Positions 32,189-44,063 of a DNA stretch of 55,011 nucleotides are shown here, piece by piece. The stretch is from Ectocarpus siliculosus. Its lineage: Eukaryota > Sar > Phaeophyceae > Ectocarpales > Ectocarpaceae. Position numbers and translations under genes: made by a program. Under the pieces are notes generated by a model. It saw only the letters and a program-made list of their open reading frames with translations. It did no database searches and was not told the origin of the DNA. Every line of letters begins with the position of its first letter. Within the stretch, counting starts at the first letter, position 1. The stretch covers positions 3,697,740 to 3,752,750 of the forward strand of contig FN649752.1 of the NCBI GenBank assembly GCA_000310025.1, read 5' to 3'.

Positions 32189-35084
32189 TACCCAACGCAT
32201 GTCCAACAACACGCATGCTGTAAGTCTCTTTCGAGGGTAAAGGGAAACTGCACCATTCCGTACGTCACATCTACCACCCCACGGGCATTGCCAAGATCCT
32301 TGTACAGCCAAAGCTCTAATGTCATCCCCCGAGGCTCGATAAACATGTTTTGGCTGCAACGATGCCTAAGCTAGTCCCGTTCCCCCGAGTACTGAACTAG
32401 AGAAACACACCATATGTGGGCTCCCCTCTGTTATTGTTGTGAAATGTCCGCAACACAGCCTCTCCGAGGATTCGTGCTTTGGGATATAGAGCGACTGCGT
32501 AGTGTTGTGTCTTGTGAACAGGCCTGCAACTCTGTAGATTGGCTTCGCAGAAGCATTGCTTTCAAGTGCAAGCTGTAGAACAGTGCCGCGCCAACGAACA
32601 CATCGATGCCGCATCGAGCGAACAGGAAGCCGGCAACAGCGGTAGACCAGAGTCATGAATTACATCGTCACAGAGGCTCAGGTCTTCTCATTTCGAGGAA
32701 CTTCGCTCCTAGTTGTACGCGAACGGAAGGGACGGTGGATTCAGGGAAAGGCTGTACTTCCTTCCGACAACCGTGCATTCGTTCACCGATGAACATTAAC
32801 ATTAGGGCGAAGGAAGTGGAAGACGTTCCGGGCAATTATTATTTGCAACGTCTATGGAGGAAGCAGTAGTTCAGGTGGGGTTTCGGGGCCTCTGTGCCTG
32901 GGCTCAACATAGCAATAGCTCAGCTGCGCCCGCTAGTTTTAGTCTTGCAGGGTAGGTGAATCGATAGTACGCAGTTCCGGGCTAACTGTGTTATGCATAT
33001 GAGCAATCTAACACCTTATTTTTTCGTGATGACTTGGAGTTCGTCGCTCCTAATGCTGTCCTGTTCTCGTTTTACACGTCCTGCCAAAGGTGTGTCGTTT
33101 CGGGCATAAATCGCCTCCCTTGACCCGGGGATGGTGGGTCATTGGCCCCTGAAGGTAAAAGGGCGCTACCTTTTATGAAGGACGGAATAAAATATCGAAA
33201 TCATATGCGTCCTTAGTAGAGGTTCGACTGTGCTGAGATATATGTATGTAACTTTTCTTGCTTACGACACAACACGTTTGCATACATTCTCACCTCCACA
33301 GACGAGTCTGGGATAGATTAGCAATTCATTCATAGCATCCGCGAAAGCTACCTATTCCCCAAGCAGCATGCAGCGATTTCTCCTCTCCTGTGGGGAACAG
33401 GTTCTTCTCGCAGATGCCCTCTGTTCCTAGCAAAGATTATATTGACGTGACGACCCGTCAGGACGAACGTGCTGCTATTTTGTTTGAAGCTTGGTCACAG
33501 CAGCATGTACTAGTATGTACTTCTGCATCACACCAAACCACCTGTTATTTTACTTTGCTCGTGTATTTGGTACTTTCTACATCGGAACACTCGATCATTA
33601 AGTTTTGTACTCAACCGATAGCGTCGTGGATTCATTTGACGACATGTGCATACATCAACCCCTCTGGCCGAACATCCTAGCTTTCTTGCGTCGCACGGGG
33701 TAACATTTTTTGTTTTCATTAGCGTCTGCTTTGAAAGCTGTGGAGGGCCAGCCAAAAGGGATGCTTGAAAAATACCACTGTATGGTAACCCGGGTAGGCA
33801 AAAAAAAAAAAGCGAGCTTGGGACTACCAACGCCGACGATATTCGTCGGCTTGCTTTTACAATGTTTTCGTAAGCACGCTATCTGCGGGTAGGGCCTACG
33901 CTCACACACCTACCCACCATAAACCAGACCGACTCATTTTGCGAGCGTGTGTGGCGGGAAAACAGTGAGCACTTACGAGCCTAGAGCGCATGGTATTTTG
34001 AACAGGGTTAGTTCACATCATCGGAAAAAACGTTTTACCTCATGTTGCCGCCAGAAAAACAATGACTGCTCACCACCGGAACATAACTGCCATATGTTAC
34101 GGTGTTGCCGAGACCGCCGAAGGGGGTCCCGCCATGTTCCAGTACCGCTGCACCATTACGGTTGCTACTCAGCGCTTGAGCGTGGCCCTTATCAGACACG
34201 TTTTCCGTCGAAAATCGAAAATCGAAAATCGAAAATAAAATATATCACTGATTGGACATAGCTTCAGTGTTCCGCCGCCGGATTTTCGATCTGAGGGCAA
34301 GTGTTCCGAATATTCTCCGATGTGGAAAAATTGAAAGCGAGTACGAACAGACTCGAAATCGAAAATCGAAAATGCCAACCGGAACATCAAGCTGGCTTGT
34401 CACACCTCGAGAATCGTACATGCCTTCATTTCGATACTCGTCCAGCCACCTACACACTGCTTGGCGATGCAAGCAGTAGCTTGGCAGAAAGCTGACATCC
34501 AGCAGAGCACGGGATACTTTCTTTCAGCGAGATCTGCTCTACGTTGAGAGAGAAAGTCATCGCCGTGAAATTCTGTCTTTGTCTATGCACTTCAACGGTG
34601 GCTGTTTCGCCTTTCCTACATCAGCACGCAGGATTCAATTACACTTTTGCTCGCTGAGTTCGTAGCGTATCGATGCGAGACAAAGACCCCGCAACCCTCC
34701 TGATCATGGCCGTTTTGCGGAGCTATCGTTCGCTGTCTTGGATGCCGTGTGGCTCTCATTGTTATGCTTTGAATCATCAACACTGGCATGTACGGGCGGT
34801 GTTCGCTCTTCCTGGTTGAGTTTCGATTTCGATTCGCCGCTTACGCTGTGTAGAGCCAACCCGAAATCAAAAATCAAAATCTAACTTCGATTTCGATTGT
34901 TCGATGGAACATTTTGTTGACAAGGGACACCCTTGAAGGTTTTTTGTGCCGCCATATTTTGGTGATCCATGGAGCGGGACCGCCGAAGGCAGTACCGCCG
35001 ACAAACGAAAAGCTGCTTACCGCCGAAAAAGTACTGCCTTATTGCAAAACCGCCCCGCTGGTGAGGCAAAAAAAAACGGTACTG
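32189..35084. other. Intergenic stretch with AAAATCG-type short repeats
   Basis: No coding evidence. Runs of (G/T)AAAATC repeats lie at 34203-34235, 34350-34372 and 34822-34895, the last in both orientations. A hairpin GCCGACGA-TAT-TCGTCGGC lies at 33832-33850. GACCGCCGAAGG(G/C)-GT-CCGCC occurs at 34111 and 34978, suggesting a small dispersed repeat next to the hAT element. Confidence 0.5.
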
Positions 35085-35092
35085 GCAACCGC
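35085..35092 (+). repeat. Left target-site duplication of the hAT element
   Basis: GCAACCGC, identical to 37286-37293. Eight bases is the standard target duplication of hAT transposons. Confidence 0.8.
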
Positions 35093-35491
35093 TAAGCTCA
35101 GCCTTATCAGGCAACCTTGATTTATTGCCTGACAGCCCCTTTGCAGATCGGGGTTGCCTGAGAGGGTGTTTGGTGCCTGAGATGCCTGACTTTCGCCAGG
35201 CAACGCACCAAACCGCCAAAACGTGTCAGGCATCATAAAATAAACGCCAACTCTCACAAGTAGGTATGTAGGGGGCCGAGGGGGGGCCGTGAGACACAGA
35301 GAGGGGGAACAAATCAAGCACGGACCCCCTCCCAATTTGAAAACACGCGCGCACGAGCAGCAGGACAGGGCACAGGGCCAGGAGCCAGGAGCCAGCACAC
35401 ACGCTGTAGTCGCTGTAGACCTGCAGAGTGTAAAGTGTTTAGTGCCGACTGCCGCGGTGGGCTACCGCTACAAGGAGTTGTATCATGCCAC

Positions 35492-35912
35492 CGAACCGCT
35501 CCCATGAGTACTCGCGCAAGTCCTCGATCCAAGTCATGCAGAGGTTGCGCATTTCTTGCTTCTTGAGCTCCAGGGCAACTCCCTCGAGTTCCTTCGTGGA
35601 TTCACGGATGATAGCTTCCATGTTGGGCAGCATGGGTTGGGTGAGCTGTTCGATCGACNNNNNNNNNNNNNNNNNNNNNNNNNNNNNNNNNNNNNNNNNN
35701 NNNNNNNNNNNNNNNNNNNNNNNNNNNNNNNNNNNNNNNNNNNNNNNNNNNNNNNNNNCACCCTTTCCATGCTGCCCAACATGGAAGCTATCATCCGTGA
35801 ATCCACTAAGGAACTCGAGGGAGTTGCCCTGGAGCTCAAGAAGCAAGAAATGCGCAACTTCTGCATGACTTGGATCGAGGACTTGCGCGAGTACTCATGG
35901 GAGCGGTTCGGT
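35492..35912. repeat. Inverted duplication flanking the assembly gap
   Basis: 35492-35640 is nearly the exact reverse complement of 35762-35912 (for example CATGAGTACTCGCGCAAGTC and its complement near 35885). The translated arms differ by one residue in the first 50 (L versus F). They diverge sharply outside GGTGGC. Exactly 100 Ns at 35659-35758 is a placeholder gap of unknown size. Confidence 0.85.
35659..35758. other. Assembly gap, 100 Ns
   Basis: A run of exactly 100 undetermined bases, the usual placeholder for a gap of unknown length. Frames that read through it are artefacts. Confidence 1.
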
Positions 35913-36374
35913 GGCCACGACGACGCGAAGTTCAGGACGCAGCTGTTGCTCTTCAAGGCTGCTCGTGCGATCACACCATCGTTCGTTGCGATGCACGAGG
36001 ACATGCAGAAGATGTCGGAGAGCGTGGAAGGATTGAGATCCTTCAAGTTCGTGAATCCCGCCGTCTTCACGAACCTGCTGGTGGAGCTCCCGAGGTACTT
36101 CTCCACCGTCAAGAGCCTCCCGGACTTGTCCACCTCAACCCGAGACTTCTGGCTGTGCAACAAGGATGAGCTTCCATCGTGGTTCGACCTGGTCCGCAAG
36201 CTGTGGCTTCTGCAGCCGTCTTCGGCGATGATGGAACGTGCCTTTTCCGTCATGAACAACGTTTTCGGCAAGCAGCAGACACACATGCTGAACGACCTGT
36301 TCGAGCTGACTGTGATATTGCGTTTCAACCGCGGCCTTGCGCGCTCGACGAATGATGCGCCAGTGGTAGTTTAG
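35760..36374 (+). pseudogene. hAT transposase, C-terminal fragment
   Basis: From the gap to the stop at 36372-36374, the frame gives 204 residues. The end carries the hAT dimerisation region: ELPSWFDLVRKLWLLQPSSA, then MMERAFSVMNNVFGKQQT and a final hydrophobic helix with LRFNRG. The pattern SSA-x2-ER-x-FS is the hallmark of that domain. The part before it (ITPSFVAMHEDMQKMSES, then a helical segment) would be the end of the catalytic core. Full hAT transposases are usually 600-800 residues, so at least two thirds are missing. The frame itself is undamaged. The first codons after the gap are TLSMLPNMEAIIRESTKEL. Confidence 0.8.
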
Positions 36375-37285
36375 TTAGCGGTATGTCGTGCTGTCGTGCT
36401 GGCAGTGTGTCGTGTGGTCGTGCAGCAAGATGCTGCCAGCTAACTTTTCTTGCCCGTGCGTACATGAAAGGGATTGCGGGAAAGTCGAGGGGGCGCCAAT
36501 AATCTGGCTGCTCGCATTTACCTGCGGTCATATTTTAAAAATCCTGGCCCCCTGCTCCTAGAGCTCGTTGACTGTTAGCGTTGTCTATTTAGCGCTTCTG
36601 CACACACCAAACAGATGGAAGTGGGGGAGGATGGTAATTATCGGTTTACCATGCCTTGCGTCGGCGGGGAATGCTTTGCTTGTTGTCGAACGTTGGATGT
36701 CCGAATCTTGTTTTGAACGTTTGTCTGGTTTCTTTGGCATTTGTACAATCTTTGCGAAGTAATGGTTTTCTTTGTTTCTTTCTGCTCCTCCAGCTTCTGT
36801 GTGCTCTCTGTACCTACCCCCTCGCCCCTCGCCCGCTTCAAGCAACCTCTTGCTGATGTTGGTAGAGTACTGAGTCGAGACGCATGGGGTGAATGGGGGG
36901 GAACCAACGTACTACTGCTGTAGGGGGCAAATAAATGTTGTTTGCAACATAAAACAATATATATTTTCGTCAACTACGTGTCTAAATACTTCAGCGTAAG
37001 CCCTGAATGCCAACACTGCCGGTGCACGTTAGTTGCGCGCTACAGTTGCGTAATGAGGGCGCAAAAACGACTAGAATGGGTTTCAGGCAAGTGTCAGGCA
37101 AGTTTTCAGGCAGGTTGCCTGATTCAAATCAGGCATTTCAGGCAACCAATCAGGCATTTCATGCAAAAACCGGGTGTCAGGCAAATACCTGAAATTTTGC
37201 CTGACCCCAACATTTTTCGCCTGCGGCGGACTGTTTTGCACGTGCCTGAAGCACGCCTTCGGCGTGCCTGATGAGGCTAAGCTTA

Positions 37286-37293
37286 GCAACCGC
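37286..37293 (+). repeat. Right target-site duplication of the hAT element
   Basis: GCAACCGC, the exact partner of 35085-35092. Confidence 0.8.
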
Positions 37294-38240
37294 GGTCAAA
37301 TCGCCAGAGTCGGTTCTGGATGCCTACGGCGGCTATCTTCCGTATACCCGGCCAGTCTTGAACACTTGTGGCAGCAGCGCTATACCCAGTTTTGTGGGCT
37401 GCTGTGTGGGAGGAACTATGGCAACCTGCAACCGAACGGTTGTTCTCTCTTCGTTTTGTCGCCGTGATCTCCACCATGTCGAACTATATGATGTCGAGGT
37501 TTGACGTTATTTTGAATAGCCTCTTCTTCTTCGCCCATAGTGCGAACGGCCATCTTGCTTGGATATTGAATAGGTGAAAGCTTGTCTGCATTTTCGACGA
37601 ACACATTGTGATACAGTAGAGGCCCCTGTTTAGGTGTACGTAGAAATTTCACCTGCACTTTACCGGGCACCGACATTACTGTTCAGAGTGCTTGAATAGA
37701 GCCAAAGCGGCGTTACTCTGAAAATACCCCAAAAGTGGTGACGGTCTCGCACTAGTGAGGAGAACAGTGTGATTTCAGAGTGCAGCGCTTACACTTTGCG
37801 GGGCCAACAGAGTACTACATTAAACGTAAATGGTGAGATCATGGCATGGGCGACGCGGGCAGACTGCGCCACGATAGGAATGGTTCCTAACCTGTCGAAC
37901 ACACAGATTTTGCTGTGGAAAATTAACCGTGGGCGGGACAGACACGTACAACCCTTTCACATGAGTATCGCAAAAGGATATACGAAGTACAATATACCTC
38001 ACAGCTGTGGCATTGGCCTTGCAAGGATCAAACCATTCCGGGAAGCTCAAGTACTCGACAGCGAAAGAAGATGCTCATTCAGGCACCCGATGCATATTTG
38101 GCGGCAATAATGTTTGTGAAGCTCCAGTGCATACACTCCTATGTAGACGAAAGGAAGCAAACTCTCACTTCTCCTTGCGCTCCTATGATGTATTGTAGCG
38201 AGAGAAGGGGGAAAATGTGTATGTGCGTGTGCGATATATA

Positions 38241-38809
38241 GCACCAATCGTGCAAACCGGCTGCTGGCCGATGACAAGACGTCGACAGTCTCAAGCGTGG
38301 AAAGGAGATATATAAATGCTACCAAAGCCCATGATCTGGGACCCCATGGTGTGTCTTTTACTAGCATCGACCCCGTGTGTGCATGTTTATTTTAGTTCGT
38401 TCTCAGTTGGGAATGATCGCGCCAACCGGCTGACGAAAGAAAATACGTCAGAGTCAGAGTGCGGCTGATAACACGAAATACTTCCAAGGCCATGATCTGG
38501 GGGCCCGCGTGAGGAGGCGTCACGGGGGGGGGTTGAGCTACCCTCCGCACTTACGCTAGAATCGGTAGCAACAGAGGAAACTGCACGTGTCTACCAAGGC
38601 TGCAGCCTTGTACGCGCATTCCTGTCGGAGTGTTTTGACCGTCTTCTTTGTTTTCACCACCACTCTAATTGCCAACTATTGCAACTACTATTGGCGGACC
38701 CTCTCAAGTGTGTGTGTGAATTTGCAGTCTAACCGGCTGAACAATGAAAACCAATACGTCAGTCTCAGTCGGCTGAAAACAGAAAATTCTTCTCAAGACC
38801 ATGCTACGG
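38241..38809 (+). repeat. Three spaced units of an approximately 100-bp repeat
   Basis: Units at 38241-38346, 38412-38506 and 38727-38809. Each has a GT-rich lead, then AACCGGCTG, a variable A-rich stretch, an (A/C)CGTC(A/G)-AGTCTCA or related segment, and AAG(G/C/A)CCATG with CTGGG in the first two. Spacing is about 170 and 315 bp. Confidence 0.6.
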
Positions 38810-39894
38810 AGACCGAAGTAAGTTGTTGTGCGCGCAACAACATAAAATGGCACAGCTCAGGGACAGGAGAACAAACTTGTCAATACCACCATGAGAACAA
38901 ACTTGGTGTGCACGTACTTACTTCAACGTGGGATTTTTTTGTGTCCATTACAGTTCCAGAGGACCAGCCAGAACACGCTTGCTTTCATTTCCAACATCAA
39001 GAAGGCGCTTGCTTTCACTTTCACGTCCGGAGAAAGCGGGACTACATGCGCCTGTAGACTGCAAAGAAGAACCTCGGACCCCAGAGTTTGTACTGTTTTC
39101 ACACGAAGGAAGAACCGCGGACCCCACAGGTAAATATTTGTTGTCCTAACAAATACTAGCAGTCCGGCAAAAGAGCAGAGGGAGACGACGGTCAATGGCA
39201 GAGCAGCTTTTCCCCGTCGACCTGGTGGCGTGGCATAGAGAGTCTTGCATTTTCGTCGTGGAAGATACCCTTGGAGGAGACGGACACCTCCAAAACGTGG
39301 TGTTCTTCATTACTCACTCGGGAACTACAAGCAAGAAGTGAGTGTTGTGAATAAAACAACAATTGGGGGGGGCGGACCCCGGACTTCATTGTTTCTTTCA
39401 TTGAAAGAGGAAACGGCTAGTACTGCTGCGTACCCCAAATAAACGTTTCATTTTCGTCGTACGCAAAAAAAAAAGGCCCGACAGGAGAGAGCGAAAGAAA
39501 GCAAGCCTACCGGCACAGAGGGAATCTGGGGGGTTCCCCGGATGTTGTGGAGTGGCGAGTGGAGCGCGCTGTGGATGCGAGGACCTCGCTACCGCACCAT
39601 CACCGAAAAAATTCCCATGGATCCTAAACGGCCACCAGCAATCAAATATTCGCCGTGACGAACACGAAACAATAGAGGTACTGCTTGTCCTACAAAAACG
39701 GAACAAACAGGGAGTAAGTGTTGCACGGGAATGATCACAACAGTTGAGAAGGAGAGCACAAAAACCAGGGCGGAGAAAAGATAGCCTTGTGAACACCGTC
39801 CATCTATATGCGGTTGGGCATGCGAGACATGTGAGAGTTCACGACAAAGGAGGGCCGACGGACAGACTTGTGGCGTGTGAGAGCCGGGTAAGAG

Positions 39895-40180
39895 AGGCTG
39901 GCATTTAACGTGATGTGTAGTGGATGGGGAGCAAAGGAAAGGGGCAACAGGTTCCTCGAGGGAGCGAGCCAGACACAAACACGAAACGGAGACAAACGAA
40001 GCCCTGGAAAGATGCCGGAAAGATGAAATATTTGTATGCACGACGTACATGCGAGGTCCAGAGAGATGATACATACATGCCTGTATTGAGAGGCGCAGTT
40101 AAACGTGACGTGTGGTGCATGAGAGAGCAAATGAAAGCGCCAAGAGGTTCCTCGAGCGAGCGAGCCACAGACGCGAAAAG
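39895..40180 (+). repeat. Direct repeat pair with a 194-bp period
   Basis: TTTAACGTGATGTG near 39903 and TTAAACGTGACGTG near 40098 each lead into G(T/C)-GCA-GAG-GAGCAAA, then CA(A/G)G-AGGTTCCTCGAG and (G/C)GAGCGAGCCA. Minus frames read APSRNLLPLSFA and ARSRNLLALSFA from the two copies. Confidence 0.65.
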
Positions 40181-40929
40181 CGGGTAAACGGGAATGAACA
40201 AAGCGGGAAAAAACGGGGAAACGGGAATGTAGTGCTGTGGGGCATGTAAGAGGGAGAGAGAGACTGTTGTGTAACAGCAGACGACAGACTGGTGTGTGAG
40301 AGGGGAGAGAGAGACTGGCTTAAAATAATGTTACGTTTGTCAAAAGGGAGAACGGTTCCGTGCGACCGAGCCGGATGTGATAAACGAGCTACGGACGTAA
40401 TGAAAGACATGAGAGAGAAGTGGAATGCACGGAAAAAAACAGCGAGCTCCAAAGAGCCGGAACAGATGGAAACGAGAAATGGGAGGCCTGTGAGAGCCCG
40501 AGAGATCCGAAATGGAGCGCTCCCAGCGCCCGAGGGAAATTCTCCTGGAACGCTCGCGGGATCTTTAAAATGAATTAGTGGTAGTTGAAGAAAGTGACGT
40601 CGAGATCTACGAATAATGACGACAGAAGGAAAGCGTCGAGCAGGCACAAAGCAATAGATATATGACCGACCCTGGACCCCATCAGAACGTCAGGCTGAGC
40701 CTTGCTACGTTTTCTTGCGATCGGGCCAATACTGCAGGACACAACAATTGTCTACATTGTACCACAAGAGTAACCGCAAAAGATGTTGCCCATGTGTTTC
40801 TCTGGAATATTAAGAACGTTATCACCCTCGGGAGAAGATTTACAGGGGATGAGTTCAAGTCTTAACTAGAGCAATCGTGGAGACTCCGTGACATAACACA
40901 CGCCAGATGATAGATGAGACAACATGTAC

Positions 40930-41262
40930 ACGAAGAGTCTGAGAGATGGCACCGGTCGGGAAGATGGCACCGGGGGTGCGAAAAAAAATCAAGAACGACA
41001 TAATTTACTTGTATTTCCGCAACGGGGTCCGTGAGATCGCACCCGGTGTGATCTCACCGACCCTCAATCCATCTCACCGACCCTCAATCCAAGATTGAGC
41101 TCTCTTTGAGCTGCCCTAAGAGGTACATGTGCATTCCTTCAACATGTGACGACGGTGTCAGCGAAGTGCCACTCCGCTGTGTGTGAATGTATGTATCTCC
41201 GGTCGGCGCGGTTCACGCGGGACTTTATGTTGTTTTCATTTAATCGGTATGGGAGTTGTAAA
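40930..41262 (+). repeat. Dispersed repeat with 18-bp units, plus-strand copy
   Basis: The counterpart of 3711-4080 on the opposite strand, about 37 kb away. It has two 18-bp units (GAGAGATGGCACCGGTCGGG then AAGATGGCACCGG), then AAATCAAGAACGACATAATT, TATTTCCGCAACGG, a duplicated CTCACCGACCCTCAATCCA, and the closing block GTCGGCGCGGTTCACGCGGG at 41207-41226. Confidence 0.75.
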
Positions 41263-43549
41263 CCGTACGTTGCTGAAGATAGCGGTGGAGTTGGCACGTT
41301 TCCTCTTCAAAAAAATAGGAACCCAGATCTTGGTATTCTACAGTCGCACACCAGTACGAACCTACCATCGCGCAGCAACGGCCCGCTGGTGTACAATGAT
41401 AGTAGTCAAAACTCTAGCCTTTGTCATGCACTTCAGATAGCGTTCCGCGATTTTCTGAAAGATGCATTCATCATCATCGACTTCGGTGAGCTACAAGCAG
41501 GATTATTGAAGTTGCTGTTCGGTCCGATCTTGGAACGTTTCAAGCACCTTTGCTTATGGCTAAACCTACATATGCATGGCCCCAGCCATTCAAATCGACA
41601 ACGGCGACGAGTAGGATGTGTGAGGGAAGGGCTGCACTGAAGTTCGCGGCCCCACACACTCACATGGGCGCTGGTCCGCGGTCACCGCTGTGGCTCACCG
41701 ATCTCTATGATGAAAGGATCGTTCGGACATTCGCAGAGAGCTAATGTGCAGTTTATCACGAGGGCTAACATCCTAAACACGAACATTGCGTACCAGCGAC
41801 GGCAGCGGACAGTTGCTGCGCGATTATGCATACAAACACGTACAAAGTGGCGGCTCCGGTTGAAGAGAGGGTCGTGACAAGCCAGTATTTCTCTCTTACA
41901 TCCGGTTTTCTCTCAAACCGTACCGTCAAATGTATGCATTTCTCATGGTCGTGACAAGCCAGTTCGGCTCTCTTAGATCGGTACTTTCTCTTACATAGTT
42001 TCTCTTAAACCGTATCCGCCCCGGTAGCATACTGCTGTCTGTGTCCCACCTTGGAAAACGAAGATATGCAGGCGTTTCTCTTTTTCTGCCAACTCCGCGC
42101 GCTTGTGGTGAATTTTTCGTCCCACTACTCTGGCGCCAGTCTACAAATACACCTTGGGTAGACACTGTATACCGAATCCTAACCTTCCGTGTAACAACCG
42201 GGGGGGCATCACACAGGAGAACGGAAGCACAGCAAACATGCATGACTTCGTAGTTTTTGTCCCACTCTGATATTTGAAGGTACAGTTGAGCGGAGAATTG
42301 TTTCGTAACGTGCAATGCATGCATAGCATAAACAACGAGAAAACGCTGCCTTGTTTGCCTTTGTTTTTCAAGCACCGCTCTCATTCCTGCTCGTCGCTTC
42401 TGTAACATTTTCTAAAAAAAATCGCTCTCTGCAAACTGCTGCTCTCCTAGAAAGACAAGAGACTCGAACGATCTACTATAATAAGTTACCCGCTAGACCA
42501 CCCCAGGCGACTGGTGTAAAACGAAGGAGAGACATAGGCCGTTGAGGGACCAGATGCATGGCGAGGATAGAATTCTAACGTTTCCACTGGCTCAATTTGA
42601 ATCACGGGCGGGCAGTCGGTAGATTTCACTGGCGACGGAACAAAAAAAAGGGGCTTTGTGGTGCGGAGCATACCATGGTATGCTGTAGATGGGCACGGGA
42701 CAATAACCATGAGCTGCAGCAGTGGTGATGGCGAACACTTCAAAACGGTGTCGTGGTCAAAGTGTTATATGGGTGGTCATGTGTTTTGCACGAAATCGGT
42801 GTTGAAGTACACTGGATGATTTGATACCAAAAACCGAGATACACGTCCTTCAAGTAACGTGGGTAGATTGCGCCCATGACAAAGGAAATCGTACAGAACA
42901 AGTATGCTTATCTACTGTACGTTTGCAACTTGTACAGTACCATGTACAAAGCACACAGGGATCAGGTAACACCTTTTGGCGATCAGCCGGAAGAAATACG
43001 AAACATTCCAAATCCAATTTACTATGCATATGATTGCTTGACATTTCGTTTGTCTCACGCCGGCCGCACAAGAGCAGTCACCCCTACGAACACCTCCAGC
43101 ACACGCCCGCCTCCTGATGGAGAGGTGTCACTTTCAATTTCAAAGAGAGCGTGCATCTTCGGCGGGTGTTGACAGAAAAGTAAAAGTGGGCAAGGTATCT
43201 TGGTTCTTGGTGGATGATCTTGGTGGATGGGAGGGGAGGTGGGGGACCATGAACCAAGGGCTTCCTACTCTACTCCTGCCTCTTGCTGCCTTACCGGACA
43301 AAAGGCCGGCATCAGAAGTGTCGATCTCAGGTATCCTGTTCTCCTCCGCTTCTTTCGCCTTCCTCCGGGTCAAGGGCATCTCGATGGTGCTGCTAATCTC
43401 GATCGATCCTCCTCCTCCCTGTCGCGCGTGCGCGTGCGTCGATTCTTTTCCGTGCAGTGCTAACGAACACCGCCCCGCTTGGCAGCGCGTGTCCTTCAGT
43501 AGTACGGACGAACCAGTCTTCACGTCGCGCACTCCTTGACGAGACGCCA
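41263..43549. other. Intergenic stretch, short tandem pair and degenerate SINE head
   Basis: Nothing coding is recognisable. GTCGTGACAAGCCAGT occurs at 41871 and 41947 with TTTCTCT-rich sequence after each copy, a 76-bp tandem pair. The tRNA-like stretch at 42420-42508 is listed separately. The 140-residue plus frame at 43117-43539 has no known motif and is overlapped by a 136-residue minus frame. Confidence 0.5.
42420..42508 (-). mobile_element. Degenerate tRNA-like SINE head, possible third copy
   Basis: On the minus strand from 42508: GCCTGGGG, A box TGGTCTAGCGGGTA, B box CGTTCGAGTCT at about 42450-42460, then GTTTGCAGAGAGCGATTTTTT, loosely like the GCAAAGTGAGTTTTT body of the other copies. 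The acceptor stem cannot form. It is much more diverged than the other two, and relation to them is tentative. Confidence 0.45.
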
Positions 43550-43640
43550 CTCCGTACTATTTTATCTCGCTCTCTCTCGCGCGCTCTCTCTCTCGTTCCC
43601 CGTCCTTGCTCTTTGCTGCTTCCCTCGCACCTCGCACCTC
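43550..43640 (+). promoter_or_regulatory. CT-rich tract, candidate 5' region of the coiled-coil gene
   Basis: A dense pyrimidine run (TCTCGCTCTCTCTCGCG, then CTCTCTCTCTCG and CCTCGCACCTCGCACCTCC) lies 270-360 bp upstream of the candidate start codon at 43914. CT-rich tracts often sit at transcription starts or in 5' UTRs of eukaryotic genes. This is position-based inference only. Confidence 0.3.
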
Positions 43641-43913
43641 CTGACCTGCAATGAGCGTCGCTTGATGTTCGGGCGATTGTATATACTGGGCTCTGATATT
43701 TTCAACACTGTCCCCGGTATGATGCGTTTTGCTTGGGAAACCCCTAAAATTCAAATCGGCTGTCGGCGCGGGAGGGAGAGCGTTGTAGAGAGCAGGTGCA
43801 GCTGGGGCAGGAGCGGAGGTGCACAGGAGGATAGGATCCTCGAACAAGAGAAAATTTCGCTGTCGTCGACGGGTACGTTGGCAATGCTCTGTTAATGAAG
43901 GTGACTGCTTTCG

Positions 43914-44063
43914 ATGAAGTCTGGTAGTGATGAGAACGCGACGCCGCCGTCTCCAAGGGCAGCAGGAGCAGCAACGGACGGAGATGATGGCGGCGATGTT
44001 AGTACAGCAGATGGTTCCACCACCAACCCCGGTGCTGCTGGCGTGGAGGATGGTCGAAAGCTG
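43914..44063 (+). CDS. Candidate first coding exon of the coiled-coil gene
   Basis: An ATG opens 50 codons (MKSGSDENATPPSPRAAG and on) that are Gly/Ala/Ser/Asp-rich like the N-termini of many eukaryotic proteins, ending at a good donor CTG|GTGAGA in phase 0. Downstream exons are phase 0 too, which fits. It is not proven to belong to the same transcript. The candidate exon at 45409 needs a phase-2 partner, so at least one more exon or a different donor would be needed if both are real. Confidence 0.35.

Larger units (their letters stand above)
35093..37285 (+). mobile_element. hAT DNA transposon, about 2.2 kb, complete ends
   Basis: The left end TAAGCTCAGCC then TTATCAGGCA and the inverted right end TAAGCTTAGCC then TCATCAGGCA match at 19 of 21 positions and are flanked by an exact 8-bp duplication. 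Many CAGGCA/TGCCTGA motifs sit just inside both ends (35100-35240 and 37083-37275), like the subterminal binding repeats of hAT elements. The interior holds the C-terminal part of a hAT transposase and a 100-N gap. The upstream transposase domains (BED finger, most of the RNase H-like core) are not visible, so the copy is either internally deleted or the missing part lies in the gap. The length includes 100 placeholder Ns. Confidence 0.85.
37294..40920. other. Intergenic stretch rich in diverged direct repeats
   Basis: No protein domain is recognisable; the longest frames (156 residues at 38587-39057 plus, 182 residues at 40099-40647 minus) run across repeat units. Two repeat families are listed separately. 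Two small tandem pairs also occur: GAAGAACC(T/G)CGGACCCCA at 39066 and 39109, and CGCTTGCTTTCA followed by TTTCC or CTTTC at 38976 and 39006. Confidence 0.5.

Noticed and set aside
35534-36328. Long frames on both strands reading through 35659-35758
   Set aside because: They translate Ns and owe their length to the inverted duplication around the gap.
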